A DNA stretch of 64,000 nt from Clostridium muellerianum (lineage in GTDB: Bacteria; Bacillota; Clostridia; Clostridiales; Clostridiaceae), in contig NZ_JABBNI010000025.1 of assembly GCF_012926525.1 (NCBI RefSeq), positions 1-64,000 of the forward strand, written 5' to 3'. Below the pieces are notes generated by a model. The model was not told the origin of the DNA. It worked only from the letters and a program-made list of their open reading frames with translations, and made no database searches. The translations under genes and the position numbers were made by a program. This document shows positions 50,829 to 61,400 of the stretch, piece after piece (position 1 is the first letter of the stretch; the number at the start of each line of letters is the position of its first letter).

Positions 50829-51350
50829 TTAGCAGAGGTTAATCCAATATATTTGTTGTTCTTTACCTTCATGGAAATTTTCGTCTGTTAATATACCACC
50901 GCAACTCATCGCAGTCTGACTTGAAGCAATATTATCTTTATCACAGATAATCATTACTTTTGGAATTTTCATATCTTTTGCAATTTCTAAAACAAGTAAT
51001 AATTGTTGCTTACCATAACCCTTTTTTCGCTCAGTTGGACGAATGCCATAGCCTATTTGCCCTCCATGTTTTTCTAATTCATCAGTTAAAAAGTGACGTA
51101 GTTGAATAGTACCTACAATTCTATTATCAGATTTCCTTACAGAAAAGAATGTGCTGGCATGAACATTATTGCGAAGTTTATCTTTCTCAATTGAAAGAAC
51201 AATTTCAAGCCATTCATCAAAATTATTATAGTGAGCTAGTCCACAACTGCCATTGATATTAGTTTCCTCAAAATCTAAATACTCTTGTTTATATTCCAGA
51301 ATTTTTTCTTCTAAATCCTTTGATGGTTTTACTAAAATTAATTCACTCAA
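50829..51350 (-). CDS. GNAT-family N-acetyltransferase
   Basis: 173 residues, TTG start with AAGGAGGT 6 bases upstream. The acetyl-CoA region is GYGIRPTERKKGYGKQQLLL, then IICDKDNIASSQTAMSCGGI. Starts LILVKPSKDLEEKILEYKQE, typical of a clostridial and bacillar group of predicted acetyltransferases. The acceptor is unknown. Confidence 0.88.
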   Translation of the reverse strand: MSELILVKPSKDLEEKILEYKQEYLDFEETNINGSCGLAHYNNFDEWLEIVLSIEKDKLRNNVHASTFFSVRKSDNRIVGTIQLRHFLTDELEKHGGQIGYGIRPTERKKGYGKQQLLLVLEIAKDMKIPKVMIICDKDNIASSQTAMSCGGILTDENFHEGKEQQIYWINLC

Positions 51351-51405
51351 TTTAATACCTCCTTATATAATGTAGTCATAACATTCAAATTAAAAATAAT
51401 GTTAT

Positions 51406-51855
51406 TTATTCTTTCCAAACTACTTTAAATTCTTCACAAACAACAATCATATTTTCATCAAAATCGAGATTATATACATTTAATTCTTTTGAAAAAAAGT
51501 CTATATGCACCTTTCTCCAATATGTTAAGGATAAGTCCCCTTCCCCCTCCTTAAATGCATGACTTTCTGATACCTGATTAAATGGACAAGTGTAAACTTT
51601 AGTTGTCTCAGTTATGCAGACAGCATTATTATCAGAGTCTAATATAACGTTTAAACCACCTATTGGTGGCAACGGACTATTATCAATTTCATATAATTGA
51701 TAAGCAGATGTCGTTGCTGTTTTCATACCATTTACTACAAGTTTTGCAAGTTTATTTGCCTTTGAAGCATTTCCACCAAAGCACCAAGCATCATAGGTCT
51801 TATTTTTTACATAGTTATTCTTTGTATATATGTTCCACATTTCTTTTTCCGTCAT
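51406..51855 (-). CDS. ASCH-domain protein
   Basis: 149 residues. Starts EKEMWNIYTKNN; the ASCH core shows as DAWCFGGNASKANKLAKLVV, NGMKTATTSAYQLYE (GxKTxTxS motif) and a C-terminal DLSLTYWRKVHIDFF. ASCH domains bind RNA or modified nucleosides; one member is an N4-acetylcytidine amidohydrolase. The leader upstream is repeat H, shared with the ABC exporter. Confidence 0.88.
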   Translation of the reverse strand: MTEKEMWNIYTKNNYVKNKTYDAWCFGGNASKANKLAKLVVNGMKTATTSAYQLYEIDNSPLPPIGGLNVILDSDNNAVCITETTKVYTCPFNQVSESHAFKEGEGDLSLTYWRKVHIDFFSKELNVYNLDFDENMIVVCEEFKVVWKE

Positions 51856-51871
51856 ACCTTTTCCCCCATTA

Positions 51872-52066
51872 TATATATGATAATTTACTATTGTTTATTA
51901 AACTATAGTTTTTAATAATACTCATTATAACATAACTTACAAAATATAGCATATACTATACATACATTAGCTCTCTATTTTTTAAGTCTTTTATTTTGAT
52001 ACATGAATGGGTTACATTGCTTTGAACCATAAGGTTCTTAGCCTTTATTATCTATTTATCTGTATC
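51872..52066 (-). repeat. Leader/promoter repeat H, copy 2
   Basis: Matches 48642-48832, including ATTATAACATAACTTACAAA and TTTTATTTTGATACATGAAT. Drives the ASCH gene. Confidence 0.65.
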
Positions 52067-52500
52067 ATAATGTATTATAAGCAATTTTTTATATTAGAAT
52101 CACAATAGTTACTACACAACTTTTTAGGTGGAGGTAGCTTTGAATATATGATGTATAAAAGCTTCTGAGTGAATTTAGGAGCCGTTAAGCAGTGAGTCAA
52201 AATCCAAACTAGCAACTTCAGTTATACATATTAATATTGATAATTTTACAATTTAGCTCTTAAAAATTCAGGCGGAAGCCTTCGGGATAGACATATAAAG
52301 CAAAAAATATTCCCTTTGGTATAATAAAATTGCTAGGATTGGAAAGAGTCAAATAAGGCACTATATAACACATAGATTTAAAACTAAAAATAAACCTAGT
52401 GCTTACAGGCTGCGCCTTAAGTTGTGATTAGAATAACTAACTTAAAACATATAGATAAAAATAATTATTATGAAAGCTACGCTTTTAAGATAATATGAAT
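52066..52500. other. Noncoding: half of a long-hairpin element and a type E piece
   Basis: 52066-52190 matches the left half of the element at 57038 (ACACAACTTTTTAGGTGGAG and ATATGATGTATAAAAGCTTC) without its right half. 52196-52320 is a type E piece with the hairpin AGGCGGAAGCCTT. The rest shows nothing I can name. Confidence 0.5.
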
Positions 52501-52517
52501 AATAGTACGTATGTAGA

Positions 52518-52822
52518 CTGATATATGTTGTGCTGGAACATTCGAGCAAATTTTAGAAATTGTTAAGCAGAGAGCCAAAATCTATGATTTTGTGCGAATC
52601 GCTTACTCCTCTGACAAAAGGAAGAGGAGTTTCATTACTCTAAAAATGTCGTAATTTTTGCCAGGACGGCAAAAGCTCCGAAAGTGACAGGACGTCACAT
52701 TTGAGGAGGTAGACATTTTTTAATATCTCAGGCATTAGAACTTCTTAAATGAAGCGAGTGTTCCTGCACAATATATATCAGCCGGAATACAGCTTAACGT
52801 TTCTTCGGTTACTTACGTCACA
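52518..52822. ncRNA. Long structured element with twin AGGAC-loop hairpins, copy 1
   Basis: Outer stem CTGATATATGTTGTGC.. (52518-52547) with its complement at 52754-52781. Inside: AAAATC/GATTTT, GCGAATCGC and ACTCCTCT/AGAGGAGT hairpins, then AAAAATGTC (52642) pairing with GACATTTTT (52712) around TTTTGCC-AGGAC-GGCAAAA (52656-52674) and GTGAC-AGGAC-GTCAC (52684-52698). Ends at GTTACTTACGTCACA. An inverted copy lies at 63.6 kb. RNA, or DNA folding during mobility, are both possible. Confidence 0.65.
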
Positions 52823-52825
52823 TTA

Positions 52826-53935
52826 TTACTTATAATACTGTAAGCTTTCTACTAGTTTTTTACCATTATCTACATTTAATGTAGGATCTTGAATTAACAA
52901 ATTATAATTAAATCCATCTTCACTCCATGATATAGTTTTTATAGGTTCTTCCATAGACATTCCTTTTTTTCCTCTTACAGTAATATCTTTTTCACCATCA
53001 ATTTTTGTATCATCATTTTCAACAGCCTTATTATCATATGGAACTATAGTTGTAAGAATTAATTGATCTGCTCCATTTTTTTCATAAGTTTGATTTATTT
53101 CCTTATGCTTTACTCCTGGTGCATCCATATAAGTTACACTTTTTAGCTTGTACCCAGATGTTTCTTTTAATGTTAAAATAGGTTTTCCTGCTATTTTTTC
53201 TGCTTGCTTCATATCAATTTTGTTTTCTTTAGGCGTACTACTATCTATATCTTCTACTTTAACATCAGAAGGAATATTTTGAGTAAATACACTGCTATCT
53301 AATTTAGGTGAAAATTTTATTTTTGTATATTCCATAGCTGTTTTCATATTAGAGCTTTCCGATGTATTTTTTACAACAAACCAACTATCCTCATCTATCC
53401 AATAATTCACATCACCTAAAATACTATTTTTCTGTTTTGGTTTAGCATATAAATGATAGGTTTTAAATCCATTAGTATTTTCTTCTCCTTTATAAGTCAA
53501 ATCATGTGTTTTTGATATAATGCTAAGTTGTTTCATAAGCATAGATTTGTAATCATTATTATTCTCTAACGAATTACTATCTATCTTCATAGACATAGCC
53601 GTTTTGCTTTTCTCCATATATACCAGTACTTTATTACCATCATTAGTAGATATAGTTTTTCCACTAATATTAGAATTTGATTCATAACGTCTTCGTAACT
53701 TATTTGATGAATTATCTGCCCATTCCTTTATTGTAGCTGTTTCATTTAATTTACTATTTTCATATACTTCCATCTTTGCTTCACTGTAATAAGATTTAGG
53801 TTTTTCATAAGCATTCATAGCCTTATTTATAACCTCACCTGGTATTATTGTATCCTTCTTTAAACTGCTGCAACCTTGAAATAAACTTACTGTTATTAAA
53901 GCTGCCGTAAATATTGCTAATATTCTCTTCTTCAC
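52826..53935 (-). CDS. Lipoprotein with LolA/RseB-like and DUF4367-like domains
   Basis: 369 residues, GTG start. Signal peptide with lipobox SLFQGC (Cys22). Residues about 35-215 have a LolA/RseB-like beta sheet pattern (YYSEAKMEVYENSKLNETAT, NYWIDEDSWFVVKNTSESSN). Residues about 240-369 resemble DUF4367 (LKETSGYKLKSVTYMDAPGV). Such lipoproteins often belong to sigma or two-component envelope-stress systems. It lies behind the sensor kinase gene, and its promoter shares a palindrome with the response-regulator gene at 62 kb. Confidence 0.8.
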   Translation of the reverse strand: MKKRILAIFTAALITVSLFQGCSSLKKDTIIPGEVINKAMNAYEKPKSYYSEAKMEVYENSKLNETATIKEWADNSSNKLRRRYESNSNISGKTISTNDGNKVLVYMEKSKTAMSMKIDSNSLENNNDYKSMLMKQLSIISKTHDLTYKGEENTNGFKTYHLYAKPKQKNSILGDVNYWIDEDSWFVVKNTSESSNMKTAMEYTKIKFSPKLDSSVFTQNIPSDVKVEDIDSSTPKENKIDMKQAEKIAGKPILTLKETSGYKLKSVTYMDAPGVKHKEINQTYEKNGADQLILTTIVPYDNKAVENDDTKIDGEKDITVRGKKGMSMEEPIKTISWSEDGFNYNLLIQDPTLNVDNGKKLVESLQYYK

Positions 53936-54011
53936 AATAAAACATCTCCTTTTAATCTCTTACTAAATTTTTTAACCTTATGTATACATTATATAAATAC
54001 TTTTTATATTT

Positions 54012-54027
54012 TTATTAAACTTAATAA
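54012..54027 (-). promoter_or_regulatory. Palindrome TTATTAAACTTAATAA before the lipoprotein gene
   Basis: The identical 16-mer, with neighbouring bases also matching, lies upstream of the response-regulator gene at 62308-62323. Probable binding site of that regulator. Confidence 0.55.
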
Positions 54028-54134
54028 TTTCTTTATAATATTAAAATTATGAATTTCAATTAAGGGTTCTTCCAACGCCACACGACACAAAATAGACTAG
54101 CAGGCAGACTTATTATTTTTTTAGATGCCTAGGC

Positions 54135-55583
54135 TTATCTGTCTACGGGTATCCAGCATGCGAACATTGTACTGTTTCCTTCTGAAAATACTTTAACTTC
54201 ACCATAATGCTTTTCGATTACTAATTTAACAATGCTAAGACCTAATCCTACACCATTCCACAACTTTTTATTCCTAGAATCATCACTTTGATAAAATGGC
54301 ATAAATACCTTTTCTTTTTCTTTATCTATAATACCATCACCCTGATTTTTAACTACAATAAGCAAACCATCTTTTTTCCAGGAAATTGTTTTATTTTCTG
54401 TGCCTATTTTCAACCAACCTGGCATTTCATTATCTAGTGAAAGTGCACCCATACATATACGTCCTTCTACAGGAGTATACCTTAAAGCATTTGCCATCAA
54501 ATTATCTACTACCCTTGTCATCTGCCTTACGTCTACTTTGTATTTATCTTGAACATTTATGTCTATAGTAAGTTTTATTTTCTTTTGTGTACAGGATTCA
54601 TCATATCCTGAAAATAGCATTTCGAAGAACTCTGAACCTTCAAGTTCTACAAAATTCATTTTATATTCTGTAGTAAGAAGATTGTACATCATTAAATCAT
54701 CTATCATATTTTTCATATAATCACTTTTATTCAGTATAACTAAAGCTTTATTTTTATTGTCTTTTATATCTAAACTTTCACCATTAATCATAGCTTCAGC
54801 ATAAGCTCTTATGGCAGTTAATGGTGTTTTTAAATCATGGGATATGGCAGATATCATATATTCCTTAGATTTTTGCTGCTTCTCAATAATCTCTCTTTTC
54901 TCTTCAATATCCTTTTTCATATCATTAAAATGGTTTATAAGTTCGCCTATCTCGTCACTGTATTTGTAATCTACTATGTCTTTATCTCCTAAAGCAAACT
55001 TATTCATTCCTTCTACTAAAAGTTTAATTGGTCTATTAAGTTTCTTGTTTAAAAGAAGCCATACTGATATAAAAATACATAAAACTATAATTATAAAAAA
55101 TAAAACTGTAATAACAGTTCTATAATTTATACCTTGAACAAAATCTTCTCTTGCTATAGCTATCTTATAAAATCCTATCAGTGCGGTGTCCTTATTGAAT
55201 ACAGGCATCTTCAGTGTATATGCTCTAGCTCCTGTTTGTATTTTATATAAGTCTGAAAATACAAACTCCCTTGAAATAAAACCAGCTATATTATCATCTG
55301 AAGAATATATTTCCTGACCTACCGCATTATATAATTCTATTTTTATAGAATTGCTGTCTTTGCTAGATATAATTTTTTTATCTTTTAAAGGGTATCCAGT
55401 ATATATATTAGGATTGTCCAATTGCTGCTGATATGTTTTAAATTTGTTCATAGCAGACATATAATCTGAAACTTGAGTATTTTTATTATAATTATCTATA
55501 ATTATATATAATAATAAACCTGAAATTACTGGTGTCAACATAACTGTTAAATGAGATAATATAAGCCACCTTTTAAGTTTCAT
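54135..55583 (-). CDS. Sensor histidine kinase with HAMP domain
   Basis: 482 residues from ATG 55583 (GGGGAG upstream). Helices at about 8-30 and 155-180 enclose an extracellular sensor domain of about 120 residues. A HAMP domain follows (about 182-235), then H249 in SAISHDLKTPLTAIRAYAEA, N box LMANALRYTPVEG, GDGIIDKEK and GVGLGLSIVK. It is probably the partner of the response regulator at 61552-62259, although three genes lie between them. Confidence 0.9.
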   Translation of the reverse strand: MKLKRWLILSHLTVMLTPVISGLLLYIIIDNYNKNTQVSDYMSAMNKFKTYQQQLDNPNIYTGYPLKDKKIISSKDSNSIKIELYNAVGQEIYSSDDNIAGFISREFVFSDLYKIQTGARAYTLKMPVFNKDTALIGFYKIAIAREDFVQGINYRTVITVLFFIIIVLCIFISVWLLLNKKLNRPIKLLVEGMNKFALGDKDIVDYKYSDEIGELINHFNDMKKDIEEKREIIEKQQKSKEYMISAISHDLKTPLTAIRAYAEAMINGESLDIKDNKNKALVILNKSDYMKNMIDDLMMYNLLTTEYKMNFVELEGSEFFEMLFSGYDESCTQKKIKLTIDINVQDKYKVDVRQMTRVVDNLMANALRYTPVEGRICMGALSLDNEMPGWLKIGTENKTISWKKDGLLIVVKNQGDGIIDKEKEKVFMPFYQSDDSRNKKLWNGVGLGLSIVKLVIEKHYGEVKVFSEGNSTMFACWIPVDR

Positions 55584-55656
55584 GTACATTTCTCCCCTAA
55601 ACTATTTAATCTAATAGTCTCAACTTATTTATTAAATTCTTTACATTTATTTTTAA

Positions 55657-56685
55657 TTAACTTTCCTCCAAACCTTTAACTTGTTCTATACTTAAACCAG
55701 TTTTTTCTGCTATAGTTTTATCATCTAAAACATCTTTTAATTTTTTTGCTATATCAATTTTTTCTTCCATTATACCTTGATGTCTATACTTTTTTCTAAT
55801 CTCTTCTTCCTCTTCTGATTCTTTTCTATCCTCTTCCCAAATCTCCATAGCATCTTTGTCAGTACTTAAATATTTGTGTCCTTCATCACTTATTTTTATT
55901 TCCATTCCTATAACTCCAAATTTACCATTGTGTTCTATTTTTCCTGTTTTAATTAATTCCTTTATTCTCCAAAATATGTATTCATCTGAAACTCTTTCTT
56001 CACTTTTGCCTAATACCTCTCCTATTGTTCTTATAGGATTTCTAAATTCTTTTGGCGTATATTTTAGTATATCTATATCAAAATAATTTTCATCTACACT
56101 TTCTAACTTTCCATCTTTAATAACACGTAATATAGAATTATCTTTTTTTAGTAATTCCCATTTATCAAGAAGCTCTCTATGTTCATTTAAATTCAGCTTT
56201 CTTTTAGCTGCTGCATATTTTTCTATATTTTCCGGTATAATTTCTCCAGTAGACCTAGCCTTAAATTCAATTTCTTTACGTTTAATAACCGTATCTTTTA
56301 CATTTATTAAATATATATCTAAATTTCTATTCTTTAAAAGCTCTAAAACATATAACATTCCACAGAACTCTCTACTAGAGCTATACCATAAATATAAAAT
56401 ATCACTATGATGTACTTTAGAAATTTCACCATGAAATGCACTATAATTTTCTTTTAAATCATCTATATCATATTCAGCAGCTGGCTTTAATTGATTTTCT
56501 GTTGTAAAAGTATTATACCAATTAATCCTTTGATCAATATTTACTCCACCCTTTATAGATCCCTGTGAAAGATCATCAAGAAAAACTATTACCTCTTGAT
56601 TATCTTGAAGTATTTTAGTACTAATAGCATGCTTAAAACTTCCTCCTGCACTTTCTGAAAAACATATGTTAATTACCTTATTCAT
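55657..56685 (-). CDS. DUF1835-family protein with Rpn-like tail, paralogue 1
   Basis: 342 residues. N-terminal DUF1835 domain: INICFSESAGGSFKHAI, VIVFLDDLSQGSIKGGVNID and DILYLWYSSSREFCGMLYVL. A DUF3658-like region follows (about 160-240). The last 30 residues (EEKIDIAKKLKDVLDDKTIA, EKTGLSIEQVKGL) are the tail usually found on Rpn-type nucleases. About 50 percent identical to the next gene upstream, with a structured element between them. Function unknown. Confidence 0.8.
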   Translation of the reverse strand: MNKVINICFSESAGGSFKHAISTKILQDNQEVIVFLDDLSQGSIKGGVNIDQRINWYNTFTTENQLKPAAEYDIDDLKENYSAFHGEISKVHHSDILYLWYSSSREFCGMLYVLELLKNRNLDIYLINVKDTVIKRKEIEFKARSTGEIIPENIEKYAAAKRKLNLNEHRELLDKWELLKKDNSILRVIKDGKLESVDENYFDIDILKYTPKEFRNPIRTIGEVLGKSEERVSDEYIFWRIKELIKTGKIEHNGKFGVIGMEIKISDEGHKYLSTDKDAMEIWEEDRKESEEEEEIRKKYRHQGIMEEKIDIAKKLKDVLDDKTIAEKTGLSIEQVKGLEES

Positions 56686-56789
56686 TATTATCTCCCTATG
56701 GCTTTTAATTTTTTAATATCATTTATTAAAACACACTAGCTTCTATATTATAACTCAACTTTTCCAGTTTAAAAATATTGTGACGCAAG

Positions 56790-56925
56790 AGTGCAGTGGA
56801 AGTTTGGATTTTCACTTCAAGCGTACGCATATAATTAAATTATCATAAGTTATTTTAGTAATTCAAAATTATATTTATCAATACCTTATAACTCTTAAAA
56901 ATTAAAGGCAAAACCTGCAGATATA
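56790..56925. repeat. Type E repeat, copy 3
   Basis: TGACGCAAGAGTGCAGTGG, CACTTCAAGCGTACGCATAT and AATTCAAAATTATATTTATC, as at 2.1 kb but without a clear tip hairpin. Confidence 0.55.
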
Positions 56926-57037
56926 TTAATATATTTAGTTTAAAATCAGTTATTTTCTATTTTGTAGAAACCTCTCGAAAGAGATTGATCATAATGCATT
57001 ATAAGCAATTTTAAATATTAGAATTACGATAGTTACT

Positions 57038-57289
57038 ACACAACTTTTTAGGTGGAGGGAGCTTTGAATATATGGTGTATAAAAGCTTTTGAGTGAATTT
57101 AGGAGCTCTTATGTCTAAAATTTAAAAAATCTCGTAATTTGAATCAGGACGATTCAAGCCGCGAAAGTCCCAGGACGGGACATTTGAGTGGGTAGAGATT
57201 TTTTGAATTTTAGGCATTAGAGATCCTTAATAAATGGTCAGCTTTTATACACCATATATTCAATGCGGACTCCACCTAAAAAGTTGTGT
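57038..57289. ncRNA. Long hairpin with twin AGGAC loops, compact form
   Basis: ACACAACTTTTTAGGTGGAG (57038-57057) pairs perfectly with 57270-57289; the 21 bases 57066-57086 pair perfectly with 57241-57261; a third stem pairs 57104-57134 with 57193-57223 (AAAAAATCTC/GAGATTTTTT). The cap has TTGAATC-AGGAC-GATTCAA and GTCCC-AGGAC-GGGAC. Between the two DUF1835 genes. Stem sequences differ from the 52.5-kb copy while loops and joining words (CGTAATTT, CGAAAGT, CATTTGAG) are kept. Confidence 0.7.
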
Positions 57290-57300
57290 CGCAATGTGCT

Positions 57301-58329
57301 TTATAAATTCTTAACTTGCCCCAAAGTTAAGCCTGTTTTTTCTGCTATGGTTTCTGCATCTAATACGTCTTTTAATCTTTTGGCTATATTTACTTTCTCT
57401 TCCAGCCTACCTTCTTCTATGTATTCATTTATCATATACTCTTCTGAATTTAAATCTTTTTTACTATTTCTCCAAATACTCATAGCCTTCTCATCAGTTC
57501 TTAGATCCTTTAATCCCTCTTCTGTTATTTTTATATTCATTTTAAGGCTCTCAAATGTACCATGATAAGTTTTATTGTATGCGTAATCAATTTTTCCTAG
57601 CTTAACTAATTCTTTTATTCTCCAAATTATATAATCAAAGGAAATTTCCACATCATTGTTGTCTACTACGGACCTCACAATTTTAGCTGAATTTTTAAAT
57701 TCTTTTGGAACGTATTTCAGTATATCCATATCAAAATAATTTTCATCTACAATTCTTATTTTTTCATTTTTAAAAACACGTAACATTGAATTATGATTTT
57801 TTAATAATTCCCAGGTATCAAGAAGCTCCCTATATTTATCTGAAGTCAGTTTTTGCTTTAGACTTGCATATTTTTCTATATATTGTGGTACGATGTATCC
57901 AGTATCTCTAGCTAAATATATATTTCCTTTATGTTTAACAACTGTATCTGTTACATTTATTAAATATACATTTAAATCCTTATTCTTTAAAAGTTCTAAG
58001 GTATATAACATTCCACAAAACTCCTGACTGGAACCATACCATAAGTATAAAACATCGCTTTTATCTATTTTTGAAATTTCATTGTGAAATGTATTATAAT
58101 TTTCTTTTAACTCATCTGCACCATACTCAGTAAAATATTCATCTCCACTTGCAACTTTCCACCAATTAATTCTCTCTTCAATATCTATCCCATCTTTTAT
58201 AGGTCCATGTGAAAGATCATCAAAAAGAACTATAACCTTTGGCTTACTATCCAGTTCATTCATCTTACTAGCAATTCTAAATCTTCCTCCTGCGCCTTCT
58301 GTAAAACATATGTCTATTATATTATTCAC
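57301..58329 (-). CDS. DUF1835-family protein with Rpn-like tail, paralogue 2
   Basis: 342 residues, GTG start with AGGAGG 6 bases upstream. DUF1835 marks: IDICFTEGAGGRFRIASKMN, VIVLFDDLSHGPIKDGIDIE and DVLYLWYGSSQEFCGMLYTL. The C-terminus EEKVNIAKRLKDVLDAETIA, EKTGLTLGQVKNL is the same Rpn-like tail as in paralogue 1. The stop lies at the edge of the structured element, 12 bases from its end. Confidence 0.8.
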   Translation of the reverse strand: MNNIIDICFTEGAGGRFRIASKMNELDSKPKVIVLFDDLSHGPIKDGIDIEERINWWKVASGDEYFTEYGADELKENYNTFHNEISKIDKSDVLYLWYGSSQEFCGMLYTLELLKNKDLNVYLINVTDTVVKHKGNIYLARDTGYIVPQYIEKYASLKQKLTSDKYRELLDTWELLKNHNSMLRVFKNEKIRIVDENYFDMDILKYVPKEFKNSAKIVRSVVDNNDVEISFDYIIWRIKELVKLGKIDYAYNKTYHGTFESLKMNIKITEEGLKDLRTDEKAMSIWRNSKKDLNSEEYMINEYIEEGRLEEKVNIAKRLKDVLDAETIAEKTGLTLGQVKNL

Positions 58330-58427
58330 ATTTATCCTCCTATCAGCTATCTATTTTAATTTTATAGTAATATCATTTATTTAAACTTATTAGAATCTTA
58401 AGATTACCTTAAAACTCCGCAAATATA

Positions 58428-58456
58428 TTAAAGGAGGAACAAAATTCCTCCTTTAA
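58428..58456 (-). terminator. Hairpin terminator of the M16C peptidase gene
   Basis: TTAAAGGAGGAA and TTCCTCCTTTAA pair perfectly over 12 bp around 5 bases, 10 bases behind the stop. Confidence 0.8.
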
Positions 58457-58465
58457 TAACCACCT

Positions 58466-61400
58466 TTACTTTCCAGTATCTATAACTTCATTAAACAATG
58501 ACTTATTCTGTTCAATAGCTTCTTTAGAACCTTCTACAAAATACATATTTTGTTTTAAAATCTTATCAAGCATATCTCCATAGTTTCTTATATCCTCTGG
58601 TGTAGTTGAAAGAGCCTGTTTTTCATATTCAAGCAAATCATTTACAGAAGAATTAGTAAGATACATTGAATCACAAAGTGAACTTTCCATAAGAGGTCCA
58701 TTGCTTTTTAAGTTAACATATTCTTTAACAGCACCTATAATGTAATTGTTCATTTCACTATCCGTTGCTTTAAAGTTTTTAAGATAATCCACTGTACCCT
58801 TAAAAGCATCTAAAGTTTCTTTAAGATTTGGATCTCTCCTTGAAGCAAGCATAACCCTGCCATCAGGTGAAAATGCACTTTGAACTCCATAAGCACCTCC
58901 AGTTGTTCTCACCTTATTCCACAAATATCCCATATTAAGTACATTTTGAAGTACCATCATTTTTCCATCGTAAGTATATCCTGCCTTTTTTAAATCTCCT
59001 CCCTGTATTACTGTTTGCACCTTTGCAGTAGAAGAAAATGCAACATTTTTATCGGGCTGAACAAAAGTATACTTTTGATGTGGAAATACTTGTGAATTAA
59101 TTTTAGGGCTTATACGATCTATTTCCTTACTAAATACTTTAGCATCATTTTCACTTCCACTATAGCTTACTACAAGATCATTTCTATTAAACGCAAGATT
59201 ACATGTATCCTTAAGGTTCTTAGAAATACTATCCCATTTTGCATCAAAGTTGTTATCTAAATCCTGTAAAAATTTATAGTATGAAAGTCCTGTAATTGCT
59301 TCATTATATCTTCCACTTTCATTCATATATGCATTCATTCTCATAATTGCAGCAGCACCTGAACCCGATGTTAAAAGCATCTGTAAAGCTGATTTGTTCT
59401 GCTCAATAATTTGTTTTATTCTTTGCTTATCATCAAACTTGCTGCTATTTATGATTTCGCTAATCATATCGAAGGATTTTGGAATACTGTCCTGTGGCAC
59501 TAAAATAGATGTTGTAACTTTAGGACTGTAACTATCAGGACTTTTACTGTTTGCTACTGATGAAGGAACAAAAGTTATACTTCCTCCTGTATATTGCATC
59601 ATTTCATTTGAAAGTCCTTTATAATTGTGTTCCTTAGTATCTACATTTCCAAGTAATGAACAAAGTAAACTTAAATATTGTAATTTATCTTGAGGAACCC
59701 TTGATGTATCAAAGTAAAAATTTATAATTGAAAGTCCATTTAAATCTGCATTATGTTTAAGCACCTTCATACCTGACTGATTTTGAACTTCATAACTTAA
59801 ATTTGGAATTTCAGGTTTAACATCTTTAAGAGAAAGCTTTGGTAAAGTTTCAAGTGCTTCTTTGGAATCTTCAGTTTTCTGCCATGCATTAAAATCTTCA
59901 GTACCTTTTAAAAGTGAATTAACTCCTGTTTCACCAATTTGACTCTTATAGCTTGCAAGCTTTTTAGCTGTGTTTTCATCATTTTTACTTTCAAGCCCTG
60001 CCTCAGGTTTTAATACAACTAATGAATGATATTTATTTGAAAGCAAACATTTGTTAATTAAATTTTGGAAATATTTATTTTGATCTATTTCCTTAATTTT
60101 TTTCATAACACTATCTGTTTCAAAATACATTGTAGGATCCTTATCATATATCCATGTAGCTAATGCAGTCTGTGATAAAATGAATCCATTTCCACCAAGC
60201 ATAGGGGCTGCAAGTTTTTCAGAACGATTGCCTATGTCATAGGATGCCATAGCAGATTTAAGAAAATCTTTGTCAAATCCATTTTTTGAAATGCTATCTA
60301 AAGTATTAAAAATTGTCTTTTGAAAAACTTCTTTTGAAGCTTCATCAGAATTAATAGCCTTAATTGAAAATATAGGTTGAGCACCTTCCATACTAAAAGA
60401 ACAACTTACATTTTCTGCAATACCAGCGTCAGTAAGTGCTTTTTTTAGTGGAGCATTATCTGTTCCCATAAGCAAATAATCTAAAAAGCTAAGTGCCACA
60501 TTTGTTTCTTTATCATCTATATTACCTGTGACAAAATTTAATGAAAGATAAGTTTTCTTTTTTGTATCTCCATCTTTAGGTACAGGATAAGATACTACTT
60601 TTACAGGAATATTGGATAAAGGTTTTTGAACTTTAATGGAAGTGTCTACATTAACTTTATCAAATTTACTTAAATAGTTGCTATCAATAAATTTAAGGTA
60701 TTCTTCTATATCCAATTTACCATATAAATATATATAACTATTTGAAGGTGTATAATTTTTCTTATAAGTTGAAATTAATTGTTCCCTTGTAAGATTAGGA
60801 ATATCATCTGGATTTCCACCTGAATCCCACTTAGAAGATGTATCAGGGAAAAGTGATTGACTTATTGCACTATTCAAAATTTTATTAGGATTGGAATAAT
60901 TACCTTTCATTTCATTATACACAACTCCATTCACTGAAAGAGCTGAATCCTTTGATGGAAGCTCATATCTCCAACCTTCTTGTTTAAATATATTTGGATC
61001 AGTAGTTAGTTTTGGATAAAATACTGCATCTAAATATACTCCCATAAGATTTTTAAGGTCCTGTTCATTGGTACTTGCTACAGGAAATGTAGTGTAATCA
61101 GTGCTAGTCATAGCATTGATAAATGAACCAAGTGATCCTTTAAGAATTTCTTTAAATGGAGATTTTACTGCATAATTTTTAGAACCTTCAAGAACTGAAT
61201 GTTCAATAATATGATTCACTCCAGTATTGTCTGTAACAGGTGTACGGAATGTAATATCAAAAACTCTTTGTGTATCATCATTTTTAATATACATAAGCTT
61301 TGCACCTGTTTTTACATGAGTAAACATCATAACAGTAGATTTACTCTTTGGCTCTTCCTTAACTGAAGTAAGTTGGAATCCATAATAGTTTTTACCTACT

